This document shows, piece by piece, positions 12,446-25,055 of a stretch of DNA of 64,000 nucleotides. Source of the stretch: Pictodentalium vernedei (taxonomy: Eukaryota; Mollusca; Scaphopoda; Dentaliida; Dentaliidae); contig CM062290.1 of assembly GCA_031216915.1 (NCBI GenBank), positions 257,710,291-257,774,290 on the forward strand, given 5' to 3'. The notes beneath the pieces were generated by a model that ran no database searches, was not told where the DNA came from, and saw only the letters and a program-made list of their open reading frames with translations. Both the position numbers and the translations under genes were made by a program. Numbering within the stretch: position 1 is the first letter of the stretch; every line of letters starts with the position of its first letter.

Positions 12446-14116
12446 AAAAGGGTGCCTGTATGCCTATTGCATGCCTCACTTAAATTCAAGAAATGTTAAA
12501 AGGAGCACCTCTCTACACAAGCCCCTAAGTGACAGTAATAGTGGACTGGTCAAGTATCATCATATTTATCTTAGCAACATAAGTACAAATGGCATGCTTT
12601 TGTTTGTTTGAAAATAATAAGGTACCTTGCATAGGTCTTATATCAAACAAATTTTGTGCACACTATTTATAGGGTAAGATGCTATCATAACGTCAACATG
12701 TGCATACAAACAGCCAATTACTTTGAAAGAACTGATAAAATCAAGAAATCCTTTGAGATTTCACATGCAAAATTTCCAGGTTTTAAATCTCAGGAATATT
12801 TTTGGTAAGAATGTCCAATGTGACTAACTGTGCAGGCTTACATGTGTCTTCTTGTCTTGAATTTATTTCAAATTCAATGCAACCAATATTTAAGCAATTT
12901 TGAATGATGGCAACTGTGAAGATATACCCCTAGAACAGTTTAGAAAGAAAATAAATGTTCTGTGGTCTTTGAGAGCAGTATGAAGAGTAAAAGAAAAGAC
13001 TCGTATTTAAACCAATGATAATCTTCACCAGTAATCACAGCAAAAGAATAGGTTGAGTGAGTTGGTGTTGTCCGTGGTGATGGGACATTTTGTCCCTGAA
13101 CCAGTTGGTCCTAGGATAATTCATCCCAAAATCAAAGCGGGATGATACATCCCAACTATCAGGATGATTCGTCCTATCATTTATGCTGAAGCTTAATGAA
13201 AAATACATATAAAACTTTTTTGGCTGGTTGAGGGCTAGATTATTTTTGGTGGTCTGAAAATGAAAATCTGTTTTATTACAAGTTATTGATAGAGAGGGGA
13301 GACATGTTCATCATAGTCACAAAATATGAAACAAAACTAATATCTTTCTAATTTGAAGAACCTTCAATGAGGTTAAAAACTAGTATTTCCTTTCTTTGGA
13401 GGTGTTTTGAACATTGTGACATTTTGACTCATGTTAGGGGATGTTTTGTTGACAAGTTATTCCCGAAATATTATTTTATTATCAGTTCTAGTACGAATAC
13501 GGTAGCAGACTTCCAGGAACCATTGGTGCCTGCTGTCAACACTCTGAGTTGATTTCATTTATTTTTTATGTTCTATACATCACAACCTTCATTTTGCTGT
13601 ATAATTTGTGTATATTTAATTTGAATTTCTGGAATATTAGAGCTGGGAATTTCAAAGTACACAAATTTCCCTTACTTATATAGCACCTTAAAATGAAACA
13701 GGATATGAAAATTAATTATAGTGACATTTGCAATAACAGATTGGATCACATTCCTGATCTGTTTTTCATAACCTTCCTGAACAATGAGAGGAAATAAAAA
13801 ATGCCCCACCTAAAAACTTGGAGCTACTTAATAGTTTAACTGGAACACTGCCCAAAAATGTTTGAAAAATGTACCCCCCACTTGAAAAATGAAAAGCCCA
13901 TTTACACTACTAAAGAATGACTTCATGCACATTTGCTTGGACTTAATTAAAGTATGTTGTTTAACATGATAATGAATTTTTTCTGTCAACATGATAATGA
14001 ATTTTTTCTGTCATTTAATTTTATTGTATTCATTGTAGGAAATAAAAAAGTGTCAACTTGGGGAGTTATTTTGGGTGTGCCAGTGTTTGAGAACAAAACC
14101 TATTTTTCATAAAGAT
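12446..14116. other. Intron sequence without a recognisable gene
   Basis: AT-rich intron. I see no exon or known element, except a small cluster of palindromic GGANNATTNNTCC-type motifs at 13082-13175 and a short direct repeat (aacatgataatgaattt) near 13960-14000. Confidence 0.5.
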
Positions 14117-14120
14117 TTAA

Positions 14121-14363
14121 CCCTTTACCCAACGTAACGGCCAAAACCGGCCAGCGCAATTCTCAAAAATCGCCTGTTCATTTTCATTATTTTTTTCATT
14201 TTTTGTCTCAAAAACATAGGTTATGACCCCTCGTTGGAACGAGCTCGTCGAGTCGTTCCAACGAGGGGTCATAACCTATGTTTTTGAGACAAAAAATGAA
14301 AAAAATTAGTTATTCAAGAATTATTTTTGCAAGTGTCGTCTGCTTTTCATGTTAGGTAAAGGG
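14121..14363. mobile_element. P-family MITE, complete copy (TTAA target site)
   Basis: Flanked by TTAA at 14117-14120 and 14364-14367. Ends are ccctttaccca... and ...aggtaaaggg. The centre is a near-perfect palindrome around gaacgagctcgtcga, with arms reading through ggttatgacccctcgttgg and its complement. TTAA plus CCCT-type ends suggest the piggyBac superfamily, by inference. Non-coding. Confidence 0.75.
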
Positions 14364-14407
14364 TTAAGGTTAATGGTCAATACTAAAATCAAGAGTGTAA
14401 TACTCAC

Positions 14408-14494
14408 CTCAAGTTTGGCAAATTGGTCGGCTTTGTAAGATGCAATTTCTGCATTGATTAATTTTGTGAGCAAAAATTCTCGGAACTGTGGACC
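14408..14494 (-). CDS. RAP1GAP: Rap1GAP-like gene, exon 9 in window
   Basis: Exon of 87 nt, 29 codons in phase 0, with an ATTTCAG acceptor and a GAG/GTGAGT donor. It encodes [16 protein letters not shown] followed by [13 protein letters not shown]. The [26 protein letters not shown] block is nearly identical to the C-terminal helix region of the Rap1GAP catalytic domain. It lies just right of a complete P-family MITE. Confidence 0.95.
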
Positions 14495-14534
14495 CTGAAA
14501 TGAGAGAAAAGGAAACTGTCATGATAAAATAAAC

Positions 14535-16450
14535 TTTAACAAGAGCAACTCAGTGCGTGGCATATGTCCCTGAATGGTATCAAAAGGAAGCTTCCTCTTG
14601 ATACCAACAATGCATCAAAAAAAATATATAAATTGATTTGAATCAGCATTCATAAGTTATTGGACGAAAACCAAATTAAAGATGGCTGCCATGGTGCCCA
14701 TATTGAACTGGTTATCTGATCTAAAATTGAGAGGAAGCTTCCTCTAGACACAAATGATTCATAACCAAATGAAAGTGTCAATGACACTGTAGCTTAACTT
14801 GATCATGTGTTGTGTTTGATGAAAAGGATAATGTTCAATGTTTATGAAAGGATTAGAATTGTGATAATTGAGAACATGTTAATTTCTGTTCCCCGTGTGC
14901 TATGTTTTCAATAAAAATAATTTGAGGGTGGGTTATTGTGGTTCTCATAGTTAATGTTTGTCAACCAAAGTTACAGTGAAATTATTCCAAAACGAGTCAT
15001 TCTATCAAGTTACAGTGAAATCCCTTCATAAATATGACCTGTTGACTGTAGTAAAGGTTTTTGGGCTTTGGGCCTGTGTAGACATCATGGTTGACCCAAC
15101 CCAGCCAAAAGGGGACATCCTCATCTAGACATTATACTTAGTCATCCTACAAAGTTACTTTGCTAAAGGTTTTCGGGTTTTTGGCTCGGGCAGCTGTTCT
15201 GGCTGAATGATCGTGATCAAAAGGGGATGTTCTCATCTAGACAATATCTGGAGTTATCCTACCAAATTACAATGAAATCCCCCCATAAATACAACTTGTA
15301 GAATGTGCTAAAGGTTTTCAGGCTTCAGGCCCCTGTAGCCATCACAGTTGACCGATCACGACCAAAAGGGGACATTCTCATCTAGACATTATATGGAGTC
15401 ATCCTACCAAATTACAATGAAATCCCCCAGAAATATGACCTGTAGACTGTGCTAAAGGTTTTGGGGTTTTGGGCTCGGGCAGTCATTATGGTTGACAGTT
15501 CGTGACTAAATAGGGACGTTCTCATCTAGACATCATATGGAGTCATCCTATCAAGTTACAATGAAATCACTCCGTATTAAATATGACCTGCAGACTGTGC
15601 TAAAAGTTTCTGGGTTTCCAGCTTGGGCAGCCATCATGTTTGATAGATCATGACCAAAAGGGGACGTTCTCATCTAAATATTATATCGAGTCATCCTACC
15701 AAGTTACCATGAAATCCCTTCATAAATACGACCTGTAGACTGTACTAAAGATTTTTGGGTTTTGGGTTTGGGCAGCCATCGCAGTTGACCTATCATGACC
15801 AAAAGAGGATGTTCTCATCTAGACACGGCCTCAAACCTGCATATGAAATTTTGTGACGATCAGACAAGAACTACGGGGTGTAGCCTGTGCTAAAGGAAAA
15901 TGTGAACAGCCTAACAGACGTCCGCACATGTGATGGCAATAGCTTATCTTGACTTTGTCAAGTTAAGCTAAAATGCATCTGATTCGAGTCAGTATTCATT
16001 TGTTATTGGACAGAAACCAAATTCAAAATGGAAGCCATCAAGAATTGGCCGCTGGTGGCCATCTTGGTTCAGCTGTCTGGTCCAACATTGAAAGGAAGCT
16101 TCCTCTAGACACCAACAATGCATAATTCAAACATAAAAATGATTCAAGCCACCAGCATTGATTAGTTATTGGATGGAAACCAAATTCAATTTGGCCACTC
16201 TGGCAGCCATATTGAATTGGTTGAATTTGCTAGATGATCTGAAATCAAAAGGGAAGCTTCCTCTAGACACCATTAATGCATAACCAAAAAATAAAATTGA
16301 TTCGAGTCATTATTCAGTAGTTATTGGGTGGTAGCCAAATTCAAGATGGCAACAATAATGAAATGGCCACTGACGGCCATCTTGGTTCAGCAGACTAGTC
16401 CGAAATTGAAAGGTAGCTTCCTCTAGACACCAACAATGCATAATTAAATG
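14535..16450. repeat. Tandem array (~180-bp unit) split by a family A element
   Basis: Units carry ggaagcttcctctagacacc, caatgcataa, gttattgga and ccaaattcaa-atggc. They lie at 14535-14773 and resume at 15972-16450; the family A element at 14774-15971 interrupts them. Confidence 0.6.
14774..15971 (+). mobile_element. Family A element, copy 1
   Basis: 5' palindrome agtgtcaatgacact, then gtagcttaacttga. 3' end gatggcaatagcttatcttg, loop actttgt, caagttaagcta. The core has about six units of about 145 bp marked by tctcatctagacattatatg and ctaaaggtttt. Non-coding, with hairpin ends. Confidence 0.7.
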
Positions 16451-16451
16451 A

Positions 16452-17680
16452 AAGAGTCAATGACTCTGTAGCTCAACTTGGATATGACAGGAATTAGTAC
16501 TTGCTGTGACCAAGACAACTGAATAATGAATATGACAGGAATTAGTATTTGTTTTGGCCCAGTCAACAATAATAAAAGAATTACAAGGTGACTGTAATGG
16601 ACTACAGATTAAGACCAATCATTGTAGATTATTATTTTTGTGCGGAAATTTTCAGTCCCAAACAAAATATTTTCAGACTAAAATTTTTTCTTCTTCTTCT
16701 TAAAATTGACCAAAATGCATCAAAACACAAAAAACTAATTTCCGGATTTTGGTCCAAAATTTTCTAAGTCCCACCCGGACCCCAAATTTTCAGTGTAAAA
16801 AAAATTTTTTTTTTTTTGTCTTAAAATTGACCAAAACGCATAAAAAACCAAAAAACTAATTTCCGGATTTTGGTTTGGTTGATTGTTTGTTTGTGGTTAA
16901 CGTCACATATTTATGCACCATGGCTAATCGTGACACAACATGGAGATGAAGTCAAGTTTAGTCAATCGTTGATCAACATGTTGCCCATTTTAGAGGACTT
17001 TCACCCCAAGCATTGGTGACTGGGTCCTATTTTACTAGTAAAGCGGAACTGGTTTACCACAGTAAACAAGTGCTGCTTACTTCCCGGGGTTCCCACGGGG
17101 ATCCGGATTTTGGTCCAAAATTTTCTAAGTCCCACCCAGGCCCCTAATTTGCATAATTTATTCACGAGAAAAACTCTGTATTATATGTAATGTATCCCAT
17201 GGTACTAAACATTCATACAAAAATTTATTCAAATCAGATCTTTCATTTGGAAGTTCTGCGCAAAAATCTGATTGCACTTAATTTTGAACAAAATGGCTGC
17301 TAGCGGCCATCTTGAATTTCAGACTGGACCCCAAAACACTCCTTCTCGTCCCACAGTGATAACAAAGGTACCCAAGAAGTTTCGTGAAGATCGGTTCATA
17401 AATACGGCCTCTAGCCCGAGCCGTATTGGGATTTGCACTCACAGTGCTGAAAGTAACACTAAATAAATCAAAGTTAGCCTAATTTGCATAATCGACGCAC
17501 AAGAAAAAAAACTGTAATATATGTAATGTATCCCATGGTACTAAACATTCATACGAAAAATTATTCAAATCAGAGCTTTCATATGGAAGTTCTGTACAAA
17601 AAACAGATTTCGGCATCGTCGGTACAAAATGGCTGCTGGCAGCTATCTGGAATTTGGGACTGATTCAGGTAACCCATTAG
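16452..17680 (+). mobile_element. Family A element, copy 2 (3' truncated)
   Basis: Starts with the A-type palindrome gagtcaatgactc and gtagctcaacttgg. The core from about 17150 holds units with caaaatggctgctagcggcc and aaggtacccaagaagtttcg, as in copy 5 at 50804-52619. No 3' hairpin end is found. A SINE-D copy is inserted near 16868-17100. Confidence 0.55.
16868..17100 (-). repeat. SINE-D family copy (antisense)
   Basis: Shares cacatatttatgcacc, gtcctattttactagtaaa and ccacagtaaacaagtgctgc with other SINE-D copies. Confidence 0.55.
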
Positions 17681-17689
17681 GTAACCTAG

Positions 17690-18500
17690 ATATGTATATA
17701 TCGCAACTATGCAGATATAAGAACTGTTGTATCATAGCCAAGTTATTGCTGCTATGGGCAATATCCTGATGAATAAAGATGAATCATTAGGAACAATAAT
17801 GAGGCAGTGTTGCATCAATTCAGATACAAATTAGTTGCAATTATAGTCTAACCTTGGCATAGACTAGCATGCAGAAGAAGAGTATGGCATCCATAATCAC
17901 TATTTGTGGCAGTCATGGATTATTGGCATTTGTACCTATGGTACACCTCAAGATGATCAAAAATTTAAAATGATGTTGAGCATCAACCAATCATTAGATA
18001 CTTCAGGCAAATGTAAACACCTGCGGACCTGATGACTGGTTGATGCTCAACATCATTCCACCATTCAATCATAACTAGATCTTTCAACTTGGCAAATATT
18101 TTGTGTGATCCAGCAACAATTTAGAGTGACAGGTTTTTAATTCGCATGTTTTTAATTTTAATTTTAGTCATTTTAGGTAACCTCCACGTGACCCAAGCGG
18201 CTGTTGACAGGCCTTTTATTACCACCATGTGGGGTTCCAAGTTGTACTGAAGTCAAGACATTGTCTCTGGGCATATATCGACGGGTCTGTCAGAACGAGT
18301 CGAGATATATGATCCACAGATGATGTTGAGACTTCAATACACCTTCTCAGAAACCCACATGGTGGTGATAACTAGTTTATCTTACAATAGTCCTCCCTTT
18401 CTTGATTAGTTTGCATAATGAAGGTATTGGGTACAGTTTTTAACAAAGTCGGTACAGTTTTTAACAAAGTCTGTTTTGACAATCATTCAGTGTCCATGAA
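17690..18500. other. Intron with two long imperfect inverted repeats
   Basis: No exon seen. Near 17965-18055, atgatgttgagcatcaacc pairs with ggttgatgctcaacatcat. Near 18215-18375, accaccatgtggg pairs with cccacatggtggt. Both look like old foldback elements. Confidence 0.5.
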
Positions 18501-18502
18501 TT

Positions 18503-18690
18503 TATTTATACACTGATGTTTATGGTGACATATTTCTGCACAATTGCTTACCGCAATATGGGTATAAAGTCAAGCCCAGCTCACCGTTAATACTTATGTT
18601 GCCATTTTGGAGAACTTCCATCCAAGACATTGATGACTGGGTCCTATTTTACCAGTAAAACAGAGCTTATCACAGTAAACTACTGCATAT
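18503..18690 (-). repeat. SINE-D family fragment (antisense)
   Basis: Diverged copy: gacatatttctgcacaattgc, gactgggtcctattttacca, atcacagtaaac. Confidence 0.5.
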
Positions 18691-19133
18691 ACAGGGACAC
18701 AGCTGCTGATGACTGTTTCTAAATCATTGTTGGCTGCCTGTAGAAACAATTGTCAAGGTAAATGCAGACTACTGGTAGAGTTCTCAAGGAAGAAAACACT
18801 TGAGACAGCTTTTTCAAAGCAATATGAAAGTGGAGAGGAACCCTGTTTCTTGAATATCAACTTAACCAGTAAAATATATTCAGTCAACAGTCACAGCCCA
18901 TTAAAACTTAACCTAACATAAGGAACTGAGGATCCTGCATGTCGATCCTTATTTTCCACAATGGAAGAGCATTTTGATATTTGATCCAAAAAAGACCCAA
19001 TATTATGTCATCTAGCATCAAGACACTTCTAGTAAATTTCATGAATTGCCTAAAAAATATAGCTTATGAGCCCTCATTGGAATTACCTGAACAATCTTTT
19101 TCCAATAAGCCATGTCTTAAAGGTAACAATTAA

Positions 19134-20026
19134 CAAGAGGCTATAAAGAGCCTGTAAGTGCTCACCTGGCAAACTACATATCCCTCAATTATTCTTGTCA
19201 AAATCAAAGAATGCAGCCTCCTTGCTCCTTCATCTGAGCGAAACAGAATGATGATTCTTTTCAAAGAACTTTCCATACATTATTTGTGACAAGTTTGCTT
19301 CACACTGGCCAAGTAGTTTCAGTAAAGAAAATGAAAATGTGATTTCCCAAAGGGTTTTAATGGTAACTATAAGCCACAATTGCAGCCATGTTTGCAACCT
19401 GATCAACATTAAATGAGGATTGTTGGTAGAGGGTGTCCCAGTCATCAATCATGTGAAGTTTCAAAACATTTGGGCTTGTAGTTTCGGAGAATATTTTTGA
19501 AAATCCACCAATCAGAATCAAACAATGCCTCTGACGGCCATGTTTTTCATCAAACAGGAACCAAATCAGTAACAGTTGAAGAGGACCTCCCACAGACCAT
19601 TCCTGCCAAGTTTGGTTCACAATGGCTCTGTAGTTCCAAATGATTTCCCATAGGGTTTCTAGGGTAATTATAAGCCACAATTGTGGCCATGTTTGCAACC
19701 CAATCAACATTAAATGAGGATCGTTGGTAGACGGTGTCCCAATCATCAATTACCTGAAGTTTCAAAACATTTGGCCTTGCAGTTTCAGAGAAGATTTTTT
19801 AAAATCCACCTATCAGAATCAAAGAATGTCTCTGGTGGCCATGTTTTTCATCCGACGGGAACAAAATAAGGATCGTCTGTGGAGGACCTCCCATAGACCA
19901 TTCCTGCCAAGTTTGGTTCACATCAGCTCAGCAGTTCAAGAGAAGATAAAAAAGCGAAAAATTTATGGACGATGGATGCCAAGTGATGGCAATAGCACAT
20001 ATGGCCCTTTGGGCCAGGTGAGCTAA
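19134..20026 (+). mobile_element. Family B element, copy 2
   Basis: 5' palindrome agaggctataaagagcct, then gtaagtgCTCACCTGG. 3' end aagtgatggcaatagca, hairpin ggccctttgggcc, agGTGAGCTAA. Core of two to three units of about 300 bp marked by ttgcaacc-atcaacattaaat and acctcccacagaccattcc. Shorter than copy 1 and with a different core. Confidence 0.65.
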
Positions 20027-20029
20027 TAA

Positions 20030-20742
20030 TGAATCAAATGTTTTCGGTGAAAGTGAAAGTGCAAAATGTTTGAATTCATATGTATAGATATATTCCATTG
20101 TTCATAACATTCTTAATGCAGTTAACAGGGCTTCAATCTATAACCATGTACATTGAAGCATAAGTGAATTAAAAACATTATAAGGACCATAATTCTGTTG
20201 AAAAAATGTGGGCAACTTTTTGAAAACATGTGCTGGAGCAACTTGTCACAAGGATCCCTTAAACCAGATTTCATTCATCCACTCACTGGTAAGATATCGC
20301 TGTGGACCAATGGATGAACAGATGCATGTAATCCAGAGTATCCCCGGGTATAATTAAGAAGTCATTTCACAAAAAAATGTTTTATTGCCAACTACTGGAA
20401 GAATGGGATGAAACTTGATAGACAAGTGGATGAGGGATGATATGGGCCAATATTATAGTTGGTGGGGTTGAGAAAGTGCCGGTGAGGGAAATTATAAATC
20501 TCTGTCTGCAGGCTAGAAGATTTGGGGGGGGGGGGGGGGAAGAGTGGGGGAGGAAGTACCTCACAGGGGATGGGGTTGTTTTAGGCTTCCTCCTTAGAGG
20601 ACCACAACAAATCAACAAAATTATTATGTTCAGCAGATGAGTAACAATGATGTCAAGTTTGGAACAGTTTCAATCAGCAATTGAATCCAGGACAAATGGA
20701 AACAATGCATTTCATGGATAAAATTTTGAATCTGACACATAC
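20030..20742. other. Intron, no gene seen; G-rich tract
   Basis: Unremarkable except a G homopolymer at about 20523-20539. No splice-bounded conserved exon noticed. Confidence 0.5.
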
Positions 20743-22075
20743 AGTGGAACCCACTTAATTGAATATCTCTTAACTGAAAAAACCTGTTAATTGAATATAA
20801 CTTCCAAACTCGAAACCATTTACCATACCTTCAGTACAAATTTGACCAATTAATAGGTTATAGAGTAAAGGCATTTTAACTGAATAAATAATCTTATATT
20901 ATGCAGAGAAATGACTCTGGCAATCATCAAATTCTGCTTGCTGTTTTACCTATTTGACTGCAGTACGTACAGGCATTAAATCTATTAAATCTTGTTTATC
21001 AGAAATACTTTGCTCTATCAAATAAAATATTATACAATAAATACTCATTTTACCTCCAGAATACTAGAGATGGGCAATATACCGAAAAAACGAACTGATA
21101 CCGATATCATGGGGATTCCAAAAAACCGAACCGAACCAATCTTTGAATACCGAAACCATCGGTATTTTCAGTTTCCCCTACATTCGCTGTTTATAAGGCC
21201 TTGTTGAGGATTGATAGCAGTGGAAGTGTTCATTTTCATGAAAGAAGTGACTGATTTTCTTTTTCAGTTTCGTTATGCCTTAATGGCTTGGGAAGGTGAA
21301 CTAAATTCTCAATAGACTACGACTTGTACATACCTTGTTTAGCAGTGATTTCTAGCCAAGTCTTGGCTAGAAATCACTGACCAGATGATTTTTCTACTGT
21401 CACCAAGCCCACCTAAAGATGACATCTTCAGAACACACATTCTAACATTACAGAAGCCTTAAGTGGGCCTTGAAAGGTTAAGGCGTGTTTAGAACAAGTC
21501 ACCAAATTACTGTAGATATGATTTGTATTGGCAAAAGCATTACAATATTGAGCTCATTAGCAGTGGCATGTGTAGCACTATGATCGAGTGATACAAGAAC
21601 AACTCATTCTGTATTTTTCTGACATGGATTCCCCTTTAGTACTATCTGTGAATCTCAAGTAACAAACCGAATACCGAACCAATACCACGGTTTGCCCCCA
21701 AGAAATACCGAAACCGATACCGTACTCAAAATTCCAATACCGCCCATTTCTACAGAATACAGGAAATCAATCAACTCTCAATAAATGAATATTGCAGTTA
21801 ACTCTTTCAACACGAGAGGCCGCTTTTCCAGTCCAGGAACATGATACATTATAATTTCATTAAGTAGGTTGGTGACTAAGTGAACGTGTGTGGTAAAACA
21901 ATCAATTAATATTTTCAAAGTGTAGCCTGAAGGCTGCATGTTGAAAATATTAATTGCTCCACCCACAAATAATGGATATGGATTCTTCCAGTTTCTGCCA
22001 CGGAAGATACCACCAGTGTTCAAAGTGTTAATTGAATAATTTTCATTGGCAAAGAGACTATTCAATTAACAGAGT
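20743..22075. mobile_element. pogo-like MITE relics interrupted by a hAT-like element
   Basis: Starts tacagtggaacccacttaat; sequence of the same type (ttaattgaat, ttcaattaacag) resumes after the hAT-like insert at 21065-21752 and ends near 22075. The outer limits are uncertain. Confidence 0.45.
21065..21752. mobile_element. hAT-like non-autonomous element with 8-bp TSD
   Basis: Exact 8-bp duplication CAGAATAC at 21057-21064 and 21753-21760. Ends are tagagatgggcaatataccg and, inverted, tagaaatgggcggtattgg. The terminal parts are rich in ataccgaa-type repeats. No transposase. The 8-bp TSD and TAGAGATGGGC ends fit the hAT superfamily. Confidence 0.75.
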
Positions 22076-22759
22076 TCGACTGAGATGGTTATGCCAGTTT
22101 ACCTAAATGCATGCAATATGTTCTGGAATTGGAATTTAACTGGTAAAGTACGAAATTATTTTCCTATGTTGATGTGTAATGTGGGTATTTTTTCTCAAGA
22201 GAACATGCTATCAGCAAAGTAAGTCTTAGTTTAGCAAGACTTTGATCAAAGATAATTGTTTTGTTACAATTTATCAGAGGGTGCCTGTTGGCAATAAATA
22301 CTTAATAATATACTGCCCTCCAAAAAACTGTAACGAAACAATTTTCTATATAAACGTTTCTTTTCTACTGCTGAGCAAACAAGGTAATACGAACTGTAAA
22401 GCCATGTAAGTGGCATTCAGCACTTTCAACAGAGCCATGATAGTGGCTTCTAGCACTTAACTACTTTATGCTGATTTTTCAGGGAAATCATGGTTAATCC
22501 AGTTAGAAATTTGACTGCCTTTTTCACATATAGAAGGAGGCACAAGTTAAGCCTTTCAGAGGGCCTGGATAAAACAGTAAACTTGAGGAATTTTTAAAAT
22601 GTGTTAGTGACATGATAAAATGCAGTAAGACTCAAAACATTGTTTTAGTATATATTTCTTTTGTTATAATTGATTGGATAAACACTCTCCAATACGTTGT
22701 AAAAAGATTATTATCAATTGAAAAATTGCAACCGAAAATTATCTAACACTAAGTTATAC

Positions 22760-22831
22760 CTTTTTAAATACTGCTACATTTGGCAAGACTGGTCTGAAGA
22801 GAGGAACTCCATTTCTAGCCGTAACAGACAC
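22760..22831 (-). CDS. RAP1GAP: Rap1GAP-like gene, exon 8 in window
   Basis: Exon of 72 nt, 24 codons in phase 0, with an acceptor ending TTTTTTTTCAG and an AAG/GTATAA donor. It encodes VSVTARNGVPLF followed by RPVLPNVAVFKK. The (Y)KVSVTAR-x-x-VPxFxPxLPxxAVFxK pattern is the end of the RapGAP core and follows directly on the YK that ends the previous exon. Confidence 0.93.
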
Positions 22832-22977
22832 CTGAAAAAAAAATTATTCTCATTAGTAATTTAGGCTATAAGAAAAAATATGTTCATCAGGCCCCTCCTT
22901 CCCCATTGAAATTACGAGTCAAGACATATTTTTTAACCTGGTTTATTTTTAACCAGTCAAAAGTTCTGTCACTTCTA

Positions 22978-23320
22978 TTTATTTATTTATTTATTTATTG
23001 GGGTTTAACAAAACTTTCAACAGCTGGGATCACCTTGTGTCAGACAGTTTGGAGGGTGGAGGAAGCTAGTGTACAGAGAGAGAAAGAAGCAGTGAGCAAC
23101 TGTCAGACTCCCCAACATTCTTACTCTGCACAAGCAGGGTTAGCGCTAGTTGAAAAAGGGCATCATCGACATGCAGTAGACCTTAGCACACAGTGCCCCC
23201 ACCCCCATGTGGGCAATTGGGATTAAGAACACCACACAGTTACCCTGGTCAGGATCAAACTGTGGAACTTCAGTGTGAAGTTCAATGCTCTCACCATTCA
23301 GTTGACGCACTCCCTTTGTT
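22978..23320 (-). repeat. SINE, body and degenerate head (antisense)
   Basis: Plus strand starts with the complement of the tail ((attt)n then attggggtttaa), followed by the shared body (gtcagacagtttggagggtggaggaagc, tcagactccccaacattctt) and a decayed tRNA-like head near 23240-23320. Confidence 0.65.
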
Positions 23321-23464
23321 ACTTATGTCAGTATATGTTACTTATGTACTTATGTCAGTATATATAATACTTGTAGGTGAACATTGGCTGAAGCTAGTTC
23401 TTTAAAAAAATTTTATGAAAAATAAATATGAAGACAATTTTGACATGTAAAAAACAGCTGTTGA

Positions 23465-24345
23465 ATGACTTCCACAAATCGGATAAAAAAAAATGCTGAA
23501 CTTGATCCAATGAGGGGTCACATAATATGGTTTTGTTAAATTTTTTTTTTAATTTAAAAAATCAATAATTAAAATAACTATTTTCATATTGTGAGCATTG
23601 GGTAAAAGGTTACTGATTTCCTGAAGTGAAAATTATAACCCCTACCACACTGGTAATTTAAAAGAAATCCATTCAGTGATACTATTTTGCCCTCATATGA
23701 CTAAAAATAAAACTGATCTTTTCCAAGGTAAATTTAAATGATGGGTGTACTACGTTTTCCACAATTTTTCCCCACAGCACAAGATTTGTCACAGGACATT
23801 GTAGTGGTTTCTAGTCACTTGTCACTAGGCAGCAAAGACTTGACTACACCCCACTGGCACTGGCTGCACACTCTGTTTGAAAAAGGCAGTAGGTAAGGCA
23901 GACTGAAGATGAAAATCTTTGTAAGTCAAAATTAGGGCCTTGAATGTTAAACAATTTTCTATGGCTGAAATGAAAAATAATCAAATGCCACTTCCAAAAT
24001 AATTTCTTGGCAAAGTAAAAATTTTAATTTATTTTCTCACACACATAGTTTATGACCCCCTCATTGGAACAAGCTCAATGAGCTCATTGCAATGAGGGCT
24101 CTTAGGCTATGTTTCAGAGGTAAAAATACTAAATATTGAATAAAATATTTTGAACTGGTCGGATATGACTGTTACATTAGGTAAAGGGTAAACCCTTCAC
24201 CAATGCACATAATATCAAAACTTGTTATTTTAATTATTTGGTTTAAATTTTTTAAAAATTCAACAAAACCATATCATGTGATTCCTCATTGAAATGAGCT
24301 CAATGAGCAAGTTCAAATGAGGGGTCACATGATGTAGTTTTGTTG
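23465..24345. mobile_element. Cluster of P-family MITE fragments
   Basis: Three degenerate pieces: 23505-23612 (ends gcattgggtaaaaggtt), about 24030-24192 (palindrome around gagctcaatgagctc) and about 24190-24345 (atgtgattcctcattgaaatgag ... atgaggggtcacatgat). Confidence 0.55.
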
Positions 24346-24463
24346 AAAATTTTAGAATATCCTTTCTTTTAACTGCTTAATTTGTATATTATATGCAGGT
24401 GGATGCAGCCCTCACAAACAAGTTAATCAATAAAAAAAATTCTGGGTTAATATTATAACATAC

Positions 24464-24619
24464 CTTGTAACGTGTATTTTCTGTATTTGGTTCAATCGGT
24501 TCTATAACAATATATGCATGTAGAAACTGTGAGGCTATTATACCAGGGTGAAAAGGAGTGTTTTTTTCTTGAAAGACTATTGCAACAATATCATTACCAA
24601 TATGTCGCTTTCTTTGGAG
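24464..24619 (-). CDS. RAP1GAP: Rap1GAP-like gene, exon 7 in window (catalytic Asn)
   Basis: Exon of 156 nt, 52 codons in phase 0, with a TTTCAG acceptor and an AAG/GTATGT donor. It begins [18 protein letters not shown]. The Asn of RHIGND (codon 24595-24593) corresponds to the catalytic Asn thumb known for Rap1GAP, which replaces the arginine finger used by RasGAPs. It continues [20 protein letters not shown], another conserved block, then a variable acidic stretch. All residues I know to be key for catalysis are present. The intron before it is about 12.3 kb and contains DIRS-A and the Tc1-like element. Confidence 0.95.
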
Positions 24620-24795
24620 CTGAAAGGAAAGTATCAACTGTTTAAAAACAAGAAAATATCATCAGACGTCTTTGCTCCCTAAATCAGTGTGCAAAATTTG
24701 ATGAGAACACTTTTGTTCTCATGGTGATTATGGAAATTTATATCTATGCAAATGGATGACCGGTTGGCCAAAAGTTGCATCTTGAATGGTAAAGT

Positions 24796-25055
24796 GTGAA
24801 TAACTTAACTGGTAGAGTGCTAAATTTTTTCTCAACCTCAAGATTTGTTCATACATTTTTGTCTTGTTACGATTTATGGGAGAGTGCCTATAGGCACTCT
24901 CCCATAAATTGTAACATACAACTCAATGGAGATGAAGTAATTTTCCTTCCTTGATAATAAGAAGGACATTCACAAAATATGAAGCTTTAACTTTGGGTAC
25001 CTGCAGTTGAGAATAAAGCCCAAATATGGACTTCTAGCACTCTATCAGTTAACCA
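24796..25055. mobile_element. Hairpin MITE with TAACTGGTAGAGTGCTA ends
   Basis: Ends ttaactggtagagtgcta and tagcactctatcagttaa are inverted. The centre is the perfect palindrome ttatgggagagtgcctatag / ctataggcactctcccataa. Relatives lie at about 54045-54292 and 55937-56184. Confidence 0.65.

Noticed and set aside
19357-19749. 130-residue minus-strand open frame
   Set aside because: Arises from tandem units of family B copy 2; the peptide repeats itself (NNPHLMLI / NDPHLMLI).
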